DNA from: Centropus unirufus
Lineage: Eukaryota; Chordata; Aves; Cuculiformes; Centropidae
Length of the DNA: 64,000 nt
NCBI GenBank assembly: GCA_013397695.1
Contig: VYZI01000084.1
Span: 929,655-993,654 of the forward strand
Direction: 5' to 3'
Of the stretch, positions 1-13,300 are shown in pieces. The notes below the pieces were generated by a model, which was given only the letters and a program-made list of their open reading frames with translations, was not told where the DNA came from and did not search any database. A program made the translations under genes and the position numbers. How positions within the stretch are numbered: position 1 is the stretch's first letter; each line of letters begins with the position of its first letter.

Positions 1-3000
1 TGCCCCTGGTGTGGGACAGAGTGTTATTTGCATGCCTCCTTTCTGTCTTTACACAAAACTTACAGTCCTAGAATAACCGGGGTTTGAAGAGAGGTGTGGA
101 GGTCACCTCATCCCATAACTTGTTCAGAGATCAGTCAAGTTTGTCTCACTGTAGCGTCTCCAGCATGAGCTTGGAGGTGAAATGCATTCTGGAGTGCCAA
201 CAACTTGGCCACGTCCAAGGAGGTGAGAGATGACCTGTGATCTCCTGTGCTTGCCTACAGGCCGGTTTCCTTCCCTGCGCAGGGCAGGGCTGGTTGTCAC
301 TTGTGGCAGTTTCACTGGGGCGCAGAGAAGAAAAGTGTGCATTGAACTTTGATTCAGACCAGACTTATTTTTGTGGTGGTTCTCGGTTTGCCTCAAGGGT
401 GATCACTTCTGCTATAGCATGTCCAGTGCTGGCTCCTGTGGCTTCTGATGGGTGGGAGTGGTTGAGCCAAGAGCTTTCCAGTGTGGTTCAAGGGCTTGAG
501 CTGAGGGGTAGGAGGATGGGGACGGGGAGGAACAGGGAACAGGAAAAAGACTGCAAGAGCTCATCTGTCTATTCATCCAGAAGGACAATTAATTGCCTTC
601 TAGAAGTACCTTGCAAAGAACAAAAAATTCTGATGAGTTTTCTAGGACTTTCCTCCTTGGCAGCATTGTAACAGACCCCCCCTGTGCATGGGAGGTGAAG
701 CTGGACAACCCCGGTTATCTGTGAGCTAAGGGATTTGCTGCAATTTGTTATTCCTGACACATTTCTAGATATCAAATCCTAATCCTGGAGCCTGCAGTGG
801 CCTGCAGGGGCCAGCCCTGTTGCTAACCTCATTGGGGATGAACCATCTACTGTCCTGGGTGCTTGCTCTTCACCCTGGGCTTGCACCAACCCATCAGCAA
901 CAGCCCAAACCTGAAACCCTTGGGTGCTGCTCCATTCCTTTCTGTTGGGTGATGGAGGCGGCCCCACAAACCAAGTTCCCATCCATGGGGCCAGCCCGAG
1001 TGCTCTGTAAGCAGCATGCAGTCATCCATCCTGCAGCAGTTCAAGGCTCCTGGCTTTTCTGAGCCGTATGACTTGGGAAGCAAAGAGGTTACTGGAATAA
1101 AAACCAGAGGAAGAGCCAGGCAGAGCAGGGACGCCTGAGGTATTGTGGCCTCCAACCCATGACCAGACTCTAGGAGCCAGCCTTCTTGCTTGGAGAAGCC
1201 TGGCTGCGTTTGGCTCCTTCCACACTGCAGCACGCTGATGCTGGGAGCCCCTGCACACTGGAGGTGGGGGGGGATGTGCAGAGCCAGCACTGGGAGCAGC
1301 TGTCCCAGTTTGCGGAAACTTTCTTGCCTTTTTAAGGCCATGCTGAGTGCTGTGCTCTAACTTTAGCACAAAGGTATGGTTGACTTGGCTTCTTTTATTA
1401 ATGGATGGGTATAAATATATCTGCTTTGGTGCCTGTCTTGTACTTCCATGTGTAAACACCGAGCTCTGTCCCAGCTCCTTTTGATGATAAATTCCTCATC
1501 TTTTAAATCACAAATCACCTTTTTGTGTGTCAGGAGGAAGCGTCAAAGCCCAAAGTCACTTTGCTTTTTATAGCTCCAGTGCTCTCCAGCTGAACTCCAC
1601 GCAGAAATCACCGATTTCACGGAGCTCGGCAACAACAGCAGATCTGGTGTGTTCGCAGTTCTACTGAAACAGCCCTTGCTCTCATCTGGAGCCCTCCTGC
1701 TGCAGGGCCCTGCAACCCTCCCTTGTTTTTTTGCAAGGATGTCACCCATGTTCCCCAGCGGGAGGCTGGGAAACCTCGCTTTGCGTTTGAAACACCGGGG
1801 CTTTTCTTTTTTGGCCTGCGCACCCCGGCTCTGCTGCTGCTGCGCCAAGAGAAGCTGCTCTCCAGAAATAGCTCCTGCTTTTGGCCAAGCGTGGCACACG
1901 TGGGCGAGATGCTGCTGGCTGTCCCCACGCTTTCATGGAGCATGGAGGCTGGTCTCCTCCCCGTGAAGGGCGGCTGCAGACACCAGTGCCCTGAGCACAA
2001 GAGGCTGGGGAGAGCTTTTTGCTCACCCCAGCATGAACGTGGACAGGCACCAGGGTGAGGAACCTGCTCTGCTGTCAGCCTTGGGGGGTGGGAAAGGAAA
2101 AGGGGAAACTGGTGCCATTCTGGGCAAAGTTTTTTTTGGAATGAAAAGTTCAGGGGGGAAATGGAAAGTTGAGCATTGAGGGAAAAACAGTGGTTTCTGA
2201 GCTTGCCTGCTCACCTTGGAGGTGAGGGCTGAGCTGGCAGCAGAGCTGTGACCCAGAAACACCACTCATTTCTCCTCTGAGGACCAGCACTGGGGTCTAT
2301 GATGTGAGAGTGAATCTGACCCATTCTCACTTGGCATTAAAACCACAGCATGACTGGCACTGAGGTGAGAGCTGGTGCAGCCAGAAGTCTGGATAGATGA
2401 GTCTAACGTGTTCCTCAGGGTCAAACTGGATAAAGCTCAGCCGTGAAGCAATGGAGGTGACAGCTGGTGGTGATACCAACTCATCCCTGGCTAAGACACA
2501 GGTCCTGCTGGAGTTGAGAGGGATGTTAGCTGTGGCTGGGAGGCCAGGCAGAGCCCAGCTTGGCCAATTCAGGTATTATGGTCGTGCAAAGCATCTCTTC
2601 AGCCCTGGGCTCTCAAACAGCTTTGATTTGAAAGGAGTAAATACGTGGATTAACTGCAAGGTTGAGTGAAATATACCCTTCCCATAGGCTTTTTAGTGAC
2701 ATTAAATACCTCTTGCGATATGAAATCAGGAATCGTCACATCAGCACAAGGAACTACCAGGGATCTTTCTGCTGAGTGGCATGAATGCTGGCAGGTTGCT
2801 GGTCCCTGCTGTTAGCAGTGTGCTGTGGGGCACAGTGAAACACTTTTTCACCGTCGGTCGGGGTCCTCATGCTGAGACTAGGGAAAAACCTCGCACACAG
2901 AATTAAGGGAACTTGCTCTGGTCATCCCTCTGGGGAGCAGCAGGAGGCAGCTGTAAGGCAGATCTGGCACCAAAGGATAATAATCCTAGGGATGAGACGT

Positions 3001-4159
3001 CAGACCTCCTAGTTTTGCTTTTGTTGAGCCTGAGGCCTTCGAGCTCCCAAGCATTTTGAGTTTTGTGGAGCAACAGTGCCCTCAAAACAAAAAAATGAAG
3101 CTGAAGCCAAAGTTCACTCCAGGGGCTGTACACATTGTGCCTGGCCAGAGCTGCTCAGGCTGTGGGAACAGTGACTGTCTGGTGGCTCCCAGCAATAACC
3201 TGGGCTGCTCAGGGCCGTGCCAGCCCCTCCAGGAGATCCCTCAGGTGAGACATCCTAGCACCTCCATAAAACCTGCTGTGACTTGCAGGCCAGGCGTGAC
3301 CTGGTGCTGCTACAGGGAGCCAGGCAGATTTTCTGCCAGTGGTGGTGAATCACTGCTCGACATCTAGGAAGCTTTGTTCACCACTTTTCTTTGCCCACAT
3401 GTTTAAATGTTTCTCATTTGGGAGGAGAAAAAAAAACGTTTGGAGCATTTGAGTTATGCCTGGGAGGGATTGGCAAGCCTCCCATGGTTTCTCATTTTGG
3501 GAAAAGGCACCCAAATCCCTTGCCTACAGGTGGGCACTAAACCCACTTGTAGAAAAATTATTACCCTGGAACTTTGCCTGTCTTTGTCTTACTCTCATCC
3601 TGCTAGCAAGATCCTGGCAGCTGTTCTTCCCCAAACTTCTCCACTAGAAATGAAACATCTTGCCAAAGCGGTGGTGTGTGAGAAACACCTTGGCTGAGCA
3701 TCCCTCTCCCTGCTAATGGCTGATGGCACAGCAGGCAAGTCCCATGTGGCTGCAGCGTGGAGGCAAGAACCGGGTTGTCCTGGCACTACTTGGAGCTGGA
3801 TAGATTCATGGTGGGTTTATATTGGGGTCTCCTAGGGAACGTGTGAGACACTTGATTCTCTGGTGCCCATTTGTGGCTTTGTGTCCCTTACTGGGGACCC
3901 TCAGAGCTGAGAGCCCCACAGGTACAGAGGAGCATCCTTATGGGCACTGCCCAGCCTGAGATCCTGGCACGCCTAGGGGCGCAGAAAGCATGTCTTGAAA
4001 GACAGCCAGGTCCTGGTATGGTGCCTCCCTGAGGTGAACCTTGGAGATTTTCCTTACTATGTGCATCCACAACATTCCCTCCAAGCGACGGCAGGTAGGT
4101 GTCCTGGGACCACATGTTGGTAGGTGAGTTACCAGCACCAACTACTCAGAATACAATGA
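1..4159. other. Non-coding stretch, no gene recognised
   Basis: I see no recognisable exon, RNA gene or mobile element here on either strand. Open frames of 100-160 codons (for example 847-1341 minus) are rich in Trp, Cys and Pro, overlap other frames and match no family I know, so I treat them as chance frames. GC is moderate, with a slightly CpG-richer patch around 1740-1960. By synteny with human 22q12.3 this side should lead toward RBFOX2, but none of its RRM or C-terminal exons is visible. Confidence 0.6.
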
Positions 4160-4320
4160 GAGATGGCAGGAGGAGAGAAGAGGTGGAATCACCATCCCTG
4201 GAGGCATTTAAAAGATGGGTAGATGAGGTACTTGAGGATATGGTTCAGTGGCAGACAGGTATGGTTGGACTTGATGATCTCGGAGGTCTTTTCCAACTTG
4301 GTGATTTAATGATTCTGAGA
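4160..4320 (+). mobile_element. CR1 LINE fragment (3' end only)
   Basis: This is the last ~160 bases of a CR1 non-LTR retrotransposon, inserted in plus orientation. It carries the typical CR1 3' UTR phrases: a 'ggtggaatcaccatccctgg' block near 4192, 'ttggacttgatgatct' near 4265, 'ggtcttttccaacttg' near 4285, and a tail ending ATTCTGAG at 4312-4319. The tail is one change or more from the CR1 tail octamer ATTCTRTG. No coding part remains, which is usual because most avian CR1 copies are heavily 5'-truncated. Divergence in the tail suggests an old copy. Confidence 0.85.
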
Positions 4321-7300
4321 GGAAACAGGTAAATCTCCTCTCCTGCTTTGCAAACAATCAGGTCCTGAGCTCTAAGCTCTACTGTGCTGCCCTGTCTGCT
4401 TGACTCTGATAGATGGATGCTTGGGGAACGCTGCAGAGTGGAAGTTCTCTTTTCCAAATCCTTCACTTCTGCCCACTGGTTGCCAGGCGAACACCACGGG
4501 ATGAAGTTCTAACATGGTAGAAGCCAAGTTTAATGCCTAGAAATGATCCTGGCCTCAGTTTCACTCCAGACTTTGGGGAAAACAGGAGAGCTTTTAGAGA
4601 CTGGCATTTCTTCATCTAAGTCAGAGAAACCACATGCCATGAATGTCCCCAAAGGAATGACCCTTGGGAGCAACAGGGCTTGAACAGACAGATTGATCCA
4701 AGGCAGCCAAAACAGAAAGGTTTTGAGTGGCATTTTAATCTACTCCTGTAGAAAAAATTAGAAAGAGAACCTAGGATCAGTAAAGACCTCCCGGAACACT
4801 GACCATTCCTTCTCGACTTGCTCTGTGTGTGCATTGCCTGGATGTGGCTACAGGACTCAGCAGCACCTTGAACTTAGAGCCGTGTCTTAACCACCAGTAC
4901 AGCCAGGGCCATAATGTTTTGGGTATTCCTCTACCAGAACAGTTGTTCTTCCCCTTCATTTTACAGTTCGTGTTTTTAACACCTCTATTCTTTTGTCAGT
5001 GTTTCTGCAAACAGTCTGGAAAATTCCCAGAGCTTGGGCTTAACCAGCCCTCACCTCCCAAGGTGACTAAGTCTGTAACATCGCAGGGATTTCCTGGCTC
5101 TCTCTGTGCAGGAAGGTCATTTCCAGAGCCAGAGCTGTGCTGCATTGCTGAAGGTCTCTGATCACACCAGAAACAGGACTGAATTCTCCCCTTCTCTGGC
5201 CTTGCAGGAGTCACTGACCAGTGAAGAAGAGCAAACAGAGGACCCCGTCTCAGATCTGGCCCACTGATTACAGCTGCTTCATGCAAAAAGAAGAAGCCCC
5301 CTGGGTGGGAAATCTGGAGGACTAAAAGACTACCAGCATGGTCCTAATTCTAAAAATGAGGTCAAAAGGGTGACCAAAGGATGAAGGGATCACACAGCCT
5401 GGCAAGCATGGCTGGGTAGCTCTGGGAACACATCCTGGCACTGGGGCCTCTATGAAGGATCGGGAAGAAAGGGCTCTGGGAAGTTTCATCCCAAACATTA
5501 GGCACAGGAAAGCAAGGATGGCCCTGTTTGCCTTGGCGACAGCTGAGGGAAGGAGGCTGGAGGCTGGAATGGAAGCACTGATAGAGTGCAGGCTGTGTCC
5601 TCTAGGTGGGATCCCCATCTCCTCCTGCCCACGTGAACGCTTGCTGCCTCTTGTCCATCAACTCCATTTAAAAAACAGGACTAGAACATTGTGCTTGAAG
5701 ATGGCCTCATTAATATTTGTGCTCTAGAGAGAATATTTCTGCAAGGAGCCATTGATGTCCATGTTTTCATTGCCATTCCTGGAATTTTACATATTTCTTA
5801 TATCAAAATATGTGGGTCACTAGATGTCAAGATGATCTCATGGAGGCCCCGTGTTGCTTAGTTAATGTCTTTCCTGGGATGTGGGCACAGCAGCTCAGTG
5901 GTATGGTGTGATTTGCTTGCTTATGTTTTCCTGTCCCAAAGCTAATTCCTTTAGGGTTCTCCTATTGTATCTAATTCGTTTAGGGTTTTCCTATTGTACT
6001 TAACCCAATGAATGCCCTATTGGTTTCCTACATGTGGAGTGTGGGTAGCGAGGTGGATCTGCACAGGTCTCTCATACCTCTCATCTCTAGACTGCACAAG
6101 CTCAGGCCTGGAGCTGTTTCCCATGTGGAATCACGCCCCTTCACTGCCATAAGGACCCAAAATGGGCTCTTGCTGCTCAAAGGTGGTTTTCTTATGCATG
6201 GTAGTGTCCTAGAGCTCCTGCTTCCCACCCCCTCTCACCAACACTGGAGTCAGGTCTCCATCTCCTTTTGCTGCAAGTTCAGAGCTGCCTCAGTAGCATG
6301 AGGTTGAGCCAAAGCTTTTTTTTTTCAAGTGGGTCAATCTCCAGACATGCTGCGTGACCCTGGAGCTGAAGCCGCTAAAGGAGTGCTGCTGCTTCTGCTT
6401 CTCAGCAGCTCTGGGGTGGGAATGCTTGACGTGAACTCCTCAGTGTTTAAGGGTGAAAAGGTTATTTTTCTCACACTACCTGGCTCTCACCTGTCTGGAT
6501 GTCACGATAATTTAGATGTAGCAAAGGTAGCAAGAGTTATTTTGGGTCTTTCCCAGGAGGGCCAAGAGTTGGAGGTCAGGTCATGTGCATAAGGGGACAG
6601 GAATTTCCCTTAGGTTTTCAGGAAAGGCTGAGACCCACTTTGGGGTCCCACAAGTAGAGCAGCTGGGCAATCCTCCCATGGGAACGGGAATGTGTTGTTA
6701 CAATGGGGTTCACGTGGCTTTACTGTGGCAGCGCTCACAGAGGTGGGCGTTGCTATTCCACTGCCGCCAGGTTCGGCTGCCACACAAATCACCAATGGCA
6801 TTTTACAGGAGACATTTGTCTGGGTGGCGATGTTTGTGCTTAGGGTCATGTCTATTTTTGCTTCTACATCATGTATTTTTAAATTGGGTTTGAGCAGCAT
6901 GCAATGCCTGCAGTGCAACTCCTTTCAGATCATCTGTCATGTCAGAAAATGGTTTTGAATGTCTGTCTGCTCATTTCAAGCTAAATATTTATCCTGTAAT
7001 TAGATTGTTTTGTTTCAAATGCTTTTTTTTTTTTAAATGAACGAGAAGTCAGTTAATACTGCTGCCTAAGCACAGTGGCAATATGCGACTAGAGAGCAAA
7101 ACACTTCTGCAAAGCTGGTGTGGGCGTTTAGCTGTCACTAAATATCTCTCCATTTATTTTGTCCCCTGGGTTCAACACCATGAGAATCTGCTCTATTAGT
7201 TTCTAAGCCTGAGCGTGCTGGAGAAACTGCAGCTATGTGTGTGAAGATGAGGGATAGGTCTTCAACGCAACCTCTCCCCACGTAGCCGGGCTCCTCAGTG

Positions 7301-10300
7301 CTGTCTACTCAGCTGGGCTCTTGTCCCTGTGAAGCCACCAATGCCATGGCCCAAGGATACTGTCTGGGTCTCCCCAGTGTTGGTGTGATGCTCCCCCCCG
7401 TGTGCTGCGGCGGTGCTGGAAGCATCCTGCGACACAGCACCCTGGTCCGCAGCATGGCCTGTGTGCACCATGCAGGTATGAAAAAAAGAGAGATCTGGGG
7501 CAAATATGATTTAAAGTTTTCCTGCTGCAAGAGCACTGAAAGTAATGTCTTGTAGAGATGGAGGGAGGCTGGTCATGCATGCACGCATGGGCAAAGGCAG
7601 AAAGGAAGGAGCAATTTTCATACTTCAATGAGACACTCGAAAAGCATTTGCTGCTGTTGTAATTTCACTCCCAAGTTGGCCAAACTCGTGGCTTCTGGTT
7701 TGCCTATGAGTTCACAGTGGGAAAAAACAAAGAAAGGAAATCTTGATGTCAATCTCACTCAGGCTGAAAATATTTCTTTTAGGTTCCTGGCAAGCCAAAA
7801 GCTTTGTGACATCCTGGCAGTATGCTGCCTCAGGGTTCTACATGGTTATATTTTTCCTTCAGATGAAAACATTTCATAGGAGATACTGTTCCCAGCTCCG
7901 ACCCTAAGGCAGATCTCCTTCTAACCCTCAATATACTCCCAAAGATGGACCTTCAGGTCCTACATTGAAGCAAGGGGAAAGCCACCAGTCAGCATTGCTG
8001 CTGCCTCCCTGCTGCCTGATGCTGAATACACAATCTGGGGCTCCCTCGCCCTGCCCAGGTGGAACCATGTGAACCTGTCCCAAAGAACCTGGGCTCTCAG
8101 GGATGCACATGGGGAGCTGCCTTTGGATTTCAAATGATGCCCAGTGAAGAACAGTTTAATACAAACACATCAGGGGATGTTTACCTGCTAACAAGGGTGG
8201 AGAATTATGAGATTTGTGACTGTGTGGGTAACAAACCAGGGAGAAATGAGAAGGTAGGAAAGGAGGATAAAGGTTTAAATTTAAGCCTAGAACATTTCTT
8301 CAGAGGACATAATAGGTAGCTGAGTTGCTACAGAAAAGTGTCTGAAGTTTGGAGATTTGGTTTTGGGAGTGTCTACAAGTGAGATCTTCTCATTGGTCCT
8401 GAATTCAGTGCCAAGGGAACCCTGCCTCAAAGCACAACCTTCCTTTTAATGACTTCTATCTCAATCTGCTTGAAGCTATTTTGTATAATTAAGTGATCCT
8501 ATGACATAAGATAATTTTGTATTAGCAGTAAAGGCTTCTATTTTTCTTATCTTCTTTAAGACCTATATCTGCTGTCTGTTTTGTAAATGACCTCACTTTC
8601 TCACCCCTTCCAAGGGCTGACCCTTCTCTTCCTTCTTCACCTTCTCACCTCTCATGGCTTTGGCTTATGTCATATATATTTGGATTTCCTGTCAGCCTGC
8701 CTAAAGCAAAGTTAAATGCACTACCTACGGTAATTAGTTATATTTTCTAAGCTGCTGCTTACACTGTTGTGTTACTGTATTTGCTCAGGTTACTCTGTGT
8801 GAGCAGGTAATGCTGAGTGAGATGCTCTGACCAACTGCAGGAGCTGAGATTAGGTGATGCTTCTTCACGCTGTGCATTTCTGCACCCACTGGATGGTGAT
8901 AAGAGGCTCTAAAAGGCAAGCTGGGTGCATGAGCTCACACAGTTCTAGAATTATAATTTGGAGCAGGGCGATTAAGGCTTAGGCTCACAATAAAGCTGGC
9001 ATCTCTCTCTCCTCCCACAGTGTTTTCTGTAGATTTGCATTCCCCCCTCAATGTGCAGCTTGTTTCACAACAATGTGGATGTCCTGCAAGGCAGGTCCTG
9101 TGGGCATGCTGATAAATCATCTTGCTTTGGACATGGTTAAGCTTTCCTTGCCCTACTTCCCTAATGCTTCCAGATAAGCTATGGACCATACTCACTGCTG
9201 TGGTGAGCTGCTTGGCCAGCAGTCAGACTTAGAAGCTCATAACCTTGTATGTCATTGCTTGCTTCCAGGGCAGTTTTGTATGCAGTGTCTGAAATGTTAA
9301 TATCAGCAGGAGCAATGTGCTTCTGAGGAAGCATCCATAGCTTTGTTCTTCGTGTTGGAAATACTTCTTCCCCAGAGGGAGCCAGCAGAGCAGCCCTATT
9401 CAGCATCACCTCTCTGCCAGCAGCTCCTTTGCTTTGTTTCGTTTCCCTGGAAAGCTGAATTTTTTCCTTACACACTTGCAGAAACACCAGTGGCTGCTGC
9501 TGCCACCATGCTTAGACCTTGCTCTAGCAGCTGGAAATAATGGAGGCCAGCGGATGCCCAAGGTGCTGGGAGCCACACTTGGGGTTTTTGTGGTGATCCT
9601 GGCAATGTGGTTCATATGGATCTCCTCTGGATTCATTTCTCTAAGCTTTCAGGTTAGGCAACTGCCATGGGAATTCTATGAGCTTCATTACAGATTCTGC
9701 TTAATCACTAGCCAAACTCATCAGAATGTGTCTTGAAAACTTTTCAACCCAGTGGCTTTGGGATGCGGTTTGTGGAGCTGGCAGCATGAGCCCACAGGCA
9801 AATTTCTGATGGTGATCTTGCTGGGCCAGCATCAAGGAGCACTTCCAGCCACAGAGGGAGCAGAGTGGAGCAGACACCACCAGGGAAGGGCAGGGAAGAA
9901 AAGGGAAGAACAAGATCAGCTGAGGATGACCTGGGGACCTGACTCTTCAGGGTAGAGGACTGACCCTGGGAAAGTCTGCATAGTGTAGCGTGTATGAACA
10001 GTGGCAAGGGAGAGGCATGTGGATCTGCGGCTGGCAGGTGCTCACCTCTGTTGCACATGGTTGACTACTGGCCCATACCTGAGTGGATGTGAAAGTGGCT
10101 GGAAGGAGGCAGGGAGGAGATCAGCTGCAGCCAAGCAGTGCCATCAACCCAAAGTGACTTGTGGAACCTAAGCCTAGGTTGGACATCTTTTTGAGGTCGG
10201 ATGGGCTGGAGGAAGGTTATTGGTTGGGGGTCTGGTGCATTGCTTCTTTGACTCTAATTTGCCAAGAGCTTCAGACACTGCCAGAGAGACTGAGAGAGAA

Positions 10301-13300
10301 AATCAACAGGGGGAGGCAAGGAAAATGGGAGAAAAACAAAGGTATAGGAATGACGAGAGGAGATAGAAAATTACATGTCCTACTATTTCTGCAGGAACTG
10401 AAACCCCAAGATGTTCCTAAACATGGATATTTGACCAGAATACCATTTGGAAAACAATTTGATGGAGGGAGGTTTGCAGGAAATACTGCTCCACCTTGGA
10501 AGAACAGCTCTGGATGTGGATCACTTGCTGCTCTGCTTTCCTTTGGTTATAGGAAGCTTTGAGCCATGAAGGAAAATCAGCATATATGCAGGAATTTGTA
10601 TTGGCCATTGAGTCTCTCATCATCGTGTCTCCCAGTCTTCCCGTCCAGTGTCATCTCCACATCACCAGTGTCTTCTCTTGCTTCCTCACGGTAAGCTTTG
10701 TCCTGCAGAAGCTCAGAGACCTCAAGGTTCTGTGCTGGTAGCAACCCACTATTTTTGGAAAATAGATTGAAAATCCCATGTCTGGTGTCTGCTGTCTGGT
10801 GTCTGTCCCACTGGTGTCTGCTTTAGGTCTGGGGCATCGAGGCTGAGCAGGCAGCCCAACAGGAAAGGCCAGTATTTTTGTGTGTGCCCATGGAGGCTAA
10901 CAGAGCTCCCCAGAGGAGCCAGTGTGGGCTGCAACCTTCAAGTGGCAGGTTGGGTGGGTGGAGGGGATGTCTGTGTTGTGGCTGGCGAGGGGTGCCCTTC
11001 CAGCATGGTGAAATGAAAGTGAGAATAAAGGGGAGCAGAAAAGAAGTGAGAGCTGAAAAGCCATCTGAATTGCAACACCTTTCTGATGGCGCCATGTCTA
11101 ATGCCCAAGTGGTGTTGTCTTTTGACATACCCCACACCAATAAGATGAAATGCCATTTGGCTGGAGAAGGAGGAGGCAGAAAAATAATATGGGGAGGGGA
11201 ATCAATCAGGAGAAGGAAATGTTTCTCCAGAGGGAAAAGAAGCAAAAGGAATGGCTCTCTTAAAACTGCCAGCCAGCAAAGTGCCAATTGCACAAAACCA
11301 TTGACGAGACTGGCACCAACTCTCCCTCTTGTGGACATTCCCTTTTATTTTGTGTAGCCTTTGGCAGCAGCCCTTCTGGTGGTTTTATTGTAAGCTATAA
11401 AGAGATGGTTGGATGTGATGGTTGAGAATAACTCCTGTGTTAAATATCCCTGAGAATTAGGCCAAGTGAGTGGGCTAATCTGCAGAGCCAGCAACTGGAA
11501 TGTCGTGGCATCGGGCTCATTGCTCAGTAGATGAGGGTCAAACACTCAAAAGGAGGACCCATAGTCCTGGAAAGGGAGCAGACACTGAATTAATGACTTT
11601 CCTTGCTCGCTCCTCCCCGGAGTGGCCAGGATTTCCCTTTCCTGTGGTCTTCTCAAATTGCTCAAGTCAGTCCTTGCCTTGTTCCCACCTGAATTGCCAC
11701 CTAAACTCTCCCCCTGGCCCCAAATGCTCCCTCTTAGCTCTGGTTATGCTCAGTGGGTGAGACATTTGTAATACCTGTTTTTTTCCCCAAAAAGGTCTAC
11801 CTGTTTTTTCTGATCTATCTGCAGTCCCACTTCTCCTCCTGACTTTTTGATACATGGTCCCCATATTGTACCTTGCCTGATTTTCCATTTTTAAAATTAT
11901 TTTTACCCTCTTTGCCCCAATAAACCGATGAGGCCATACCTGTCCTGCTGCAGGGGCCAATGTACCCCTTTCAGCTCTATGAGCTGCAGCTCTGCAAAGT
12001 TCTTGTGCTCAGGAGAACAGTAAATCCAGTGTAATTTGACCGTTGCTGTAAACTCATAGATAGACAGAAAATTAATGCCGAAACCCAGAGAAGCAGCATG
12101 GATTTGCTTAGAGCAGAGAGCTGCCGCGTGTGGCGAGATCTCTGCTGCATCTGACAGGGAAGGAAATAAAAGAACTGCAGGCTAAGATAAGCACTTTCTA
12201 GGCAGATGCTGCCACATGCTAGTGGGACCTGACCAGCTGAGCCACCAGCACTGGAGCGCTTATCAGAGGGTAGAAGAGCAGTAAATAAAAACATGGGGTC
12301 TGGGGAACTCACAATTAAAAAGGCACCAAAAGTGGGAGTCCTGTGCAGTACAGTGATCTTCAGGGTAATGGAACTTCATTTTTGAATTTTGAACATACCT
12401 GGAAGCCATTTGTGAAAGGTTAGAAAGTCATAAGTAGATTTTTATCTTTCCACGTTGGTTAAATCTGTTGCAGAGTCATCAAGTCAGCAGGTTTTGATTA
12501 AAAGCCTGCCCCAGAAGGGCTGCACCCGTGGCTGAACTATGTTTTGGGGAACATGTATAAGAAGATTAAAAATTTGTAAACCCATGCAGAATTCTGCCTA
12601 GGGCTGTTAAACACAAGCATGCATATATAACCTTGGTAAGTTCTTTAGCCTCAGCTTCCTGTGAAGGACTGTTCTCACTTCTTATACTTTTCCTGGACGT
12701 GTGCCTCTGGATGCTGTTGGAGGAAGAGACTAGAGGAGCTTCTAGCTGTCCAATGCTGCTATGTAAGGTGCTTACAGGTGAGATTTACAGGTGATTACAA
12801 GACTCCCTGCCTGGGGCATCCGTACATGCAGCCCTAAATCCCAGGCAGCCAAGGGGGCTAGCCAGGCTGAGCATTTGGCAGACATGCTATGTGAAACATG
12901 TACCAAAACAACCCCAGGACCAGGATGCTCAGCACAGGTAAGAGCTTTCAGTACCTGGTTTGTTGGGCCAATATCTTGGAGCTAGTATCAAGCTCCACCT
13001 CTGTGGTTTTCTTGCCAGCAGCACCTTAAAGTGGGCAAGTCAAAAGACGTAATTGCAAGCACAACAATGAGAATGAGGTGTAACTGCAGGAATGACATAA
13101 AGAGGGAATAGATGCAGAACACAGCCCGCATCCTGAATTCAGTGGTAAAAGAATGGATCAGGCAGCCAGACTAAGAGTGCTGTGTTTAGGGTGCCCACTG
13201 ACACCTGGTGTTGATCTGCTTGAAGAAAACATTTATTTTTGCCGAGTGTTTTTTTGCAGCATTCCCCATAAGACTGGCAGAGCACAGAAAGCACTGCTGG

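Noticed and set aside
847..1341. 164-codon minus-strand open frame
   Set aside because: There is no recognisable domain, composition is biased (Pro, Trp, Cys, Gln), and it overlaps other frames without exon-like boundaries.
1..4159. Expected 3' exons of RBFOX2, by synteny
   Set aside because: No RRM or Tyr/Ala/Gly-rich RBFOX C-terminus is seen on either strand; the gene must lie further left.
5942..5999. Telomere-like TTTAGGGTT words
   Set aside because: Only two copies in a 29-base unit; this is not a (TTAGGG)n array.
10823..11338. 171-codon minus-strand open frame, the longest without homology in the left part
   Set aside because: Low-complexity Leu/Pro/Ser/His composition, no domain, and an overlapping 159-codon frame on the other strand. 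Frames of this length arise by chance in a 64-kb window.
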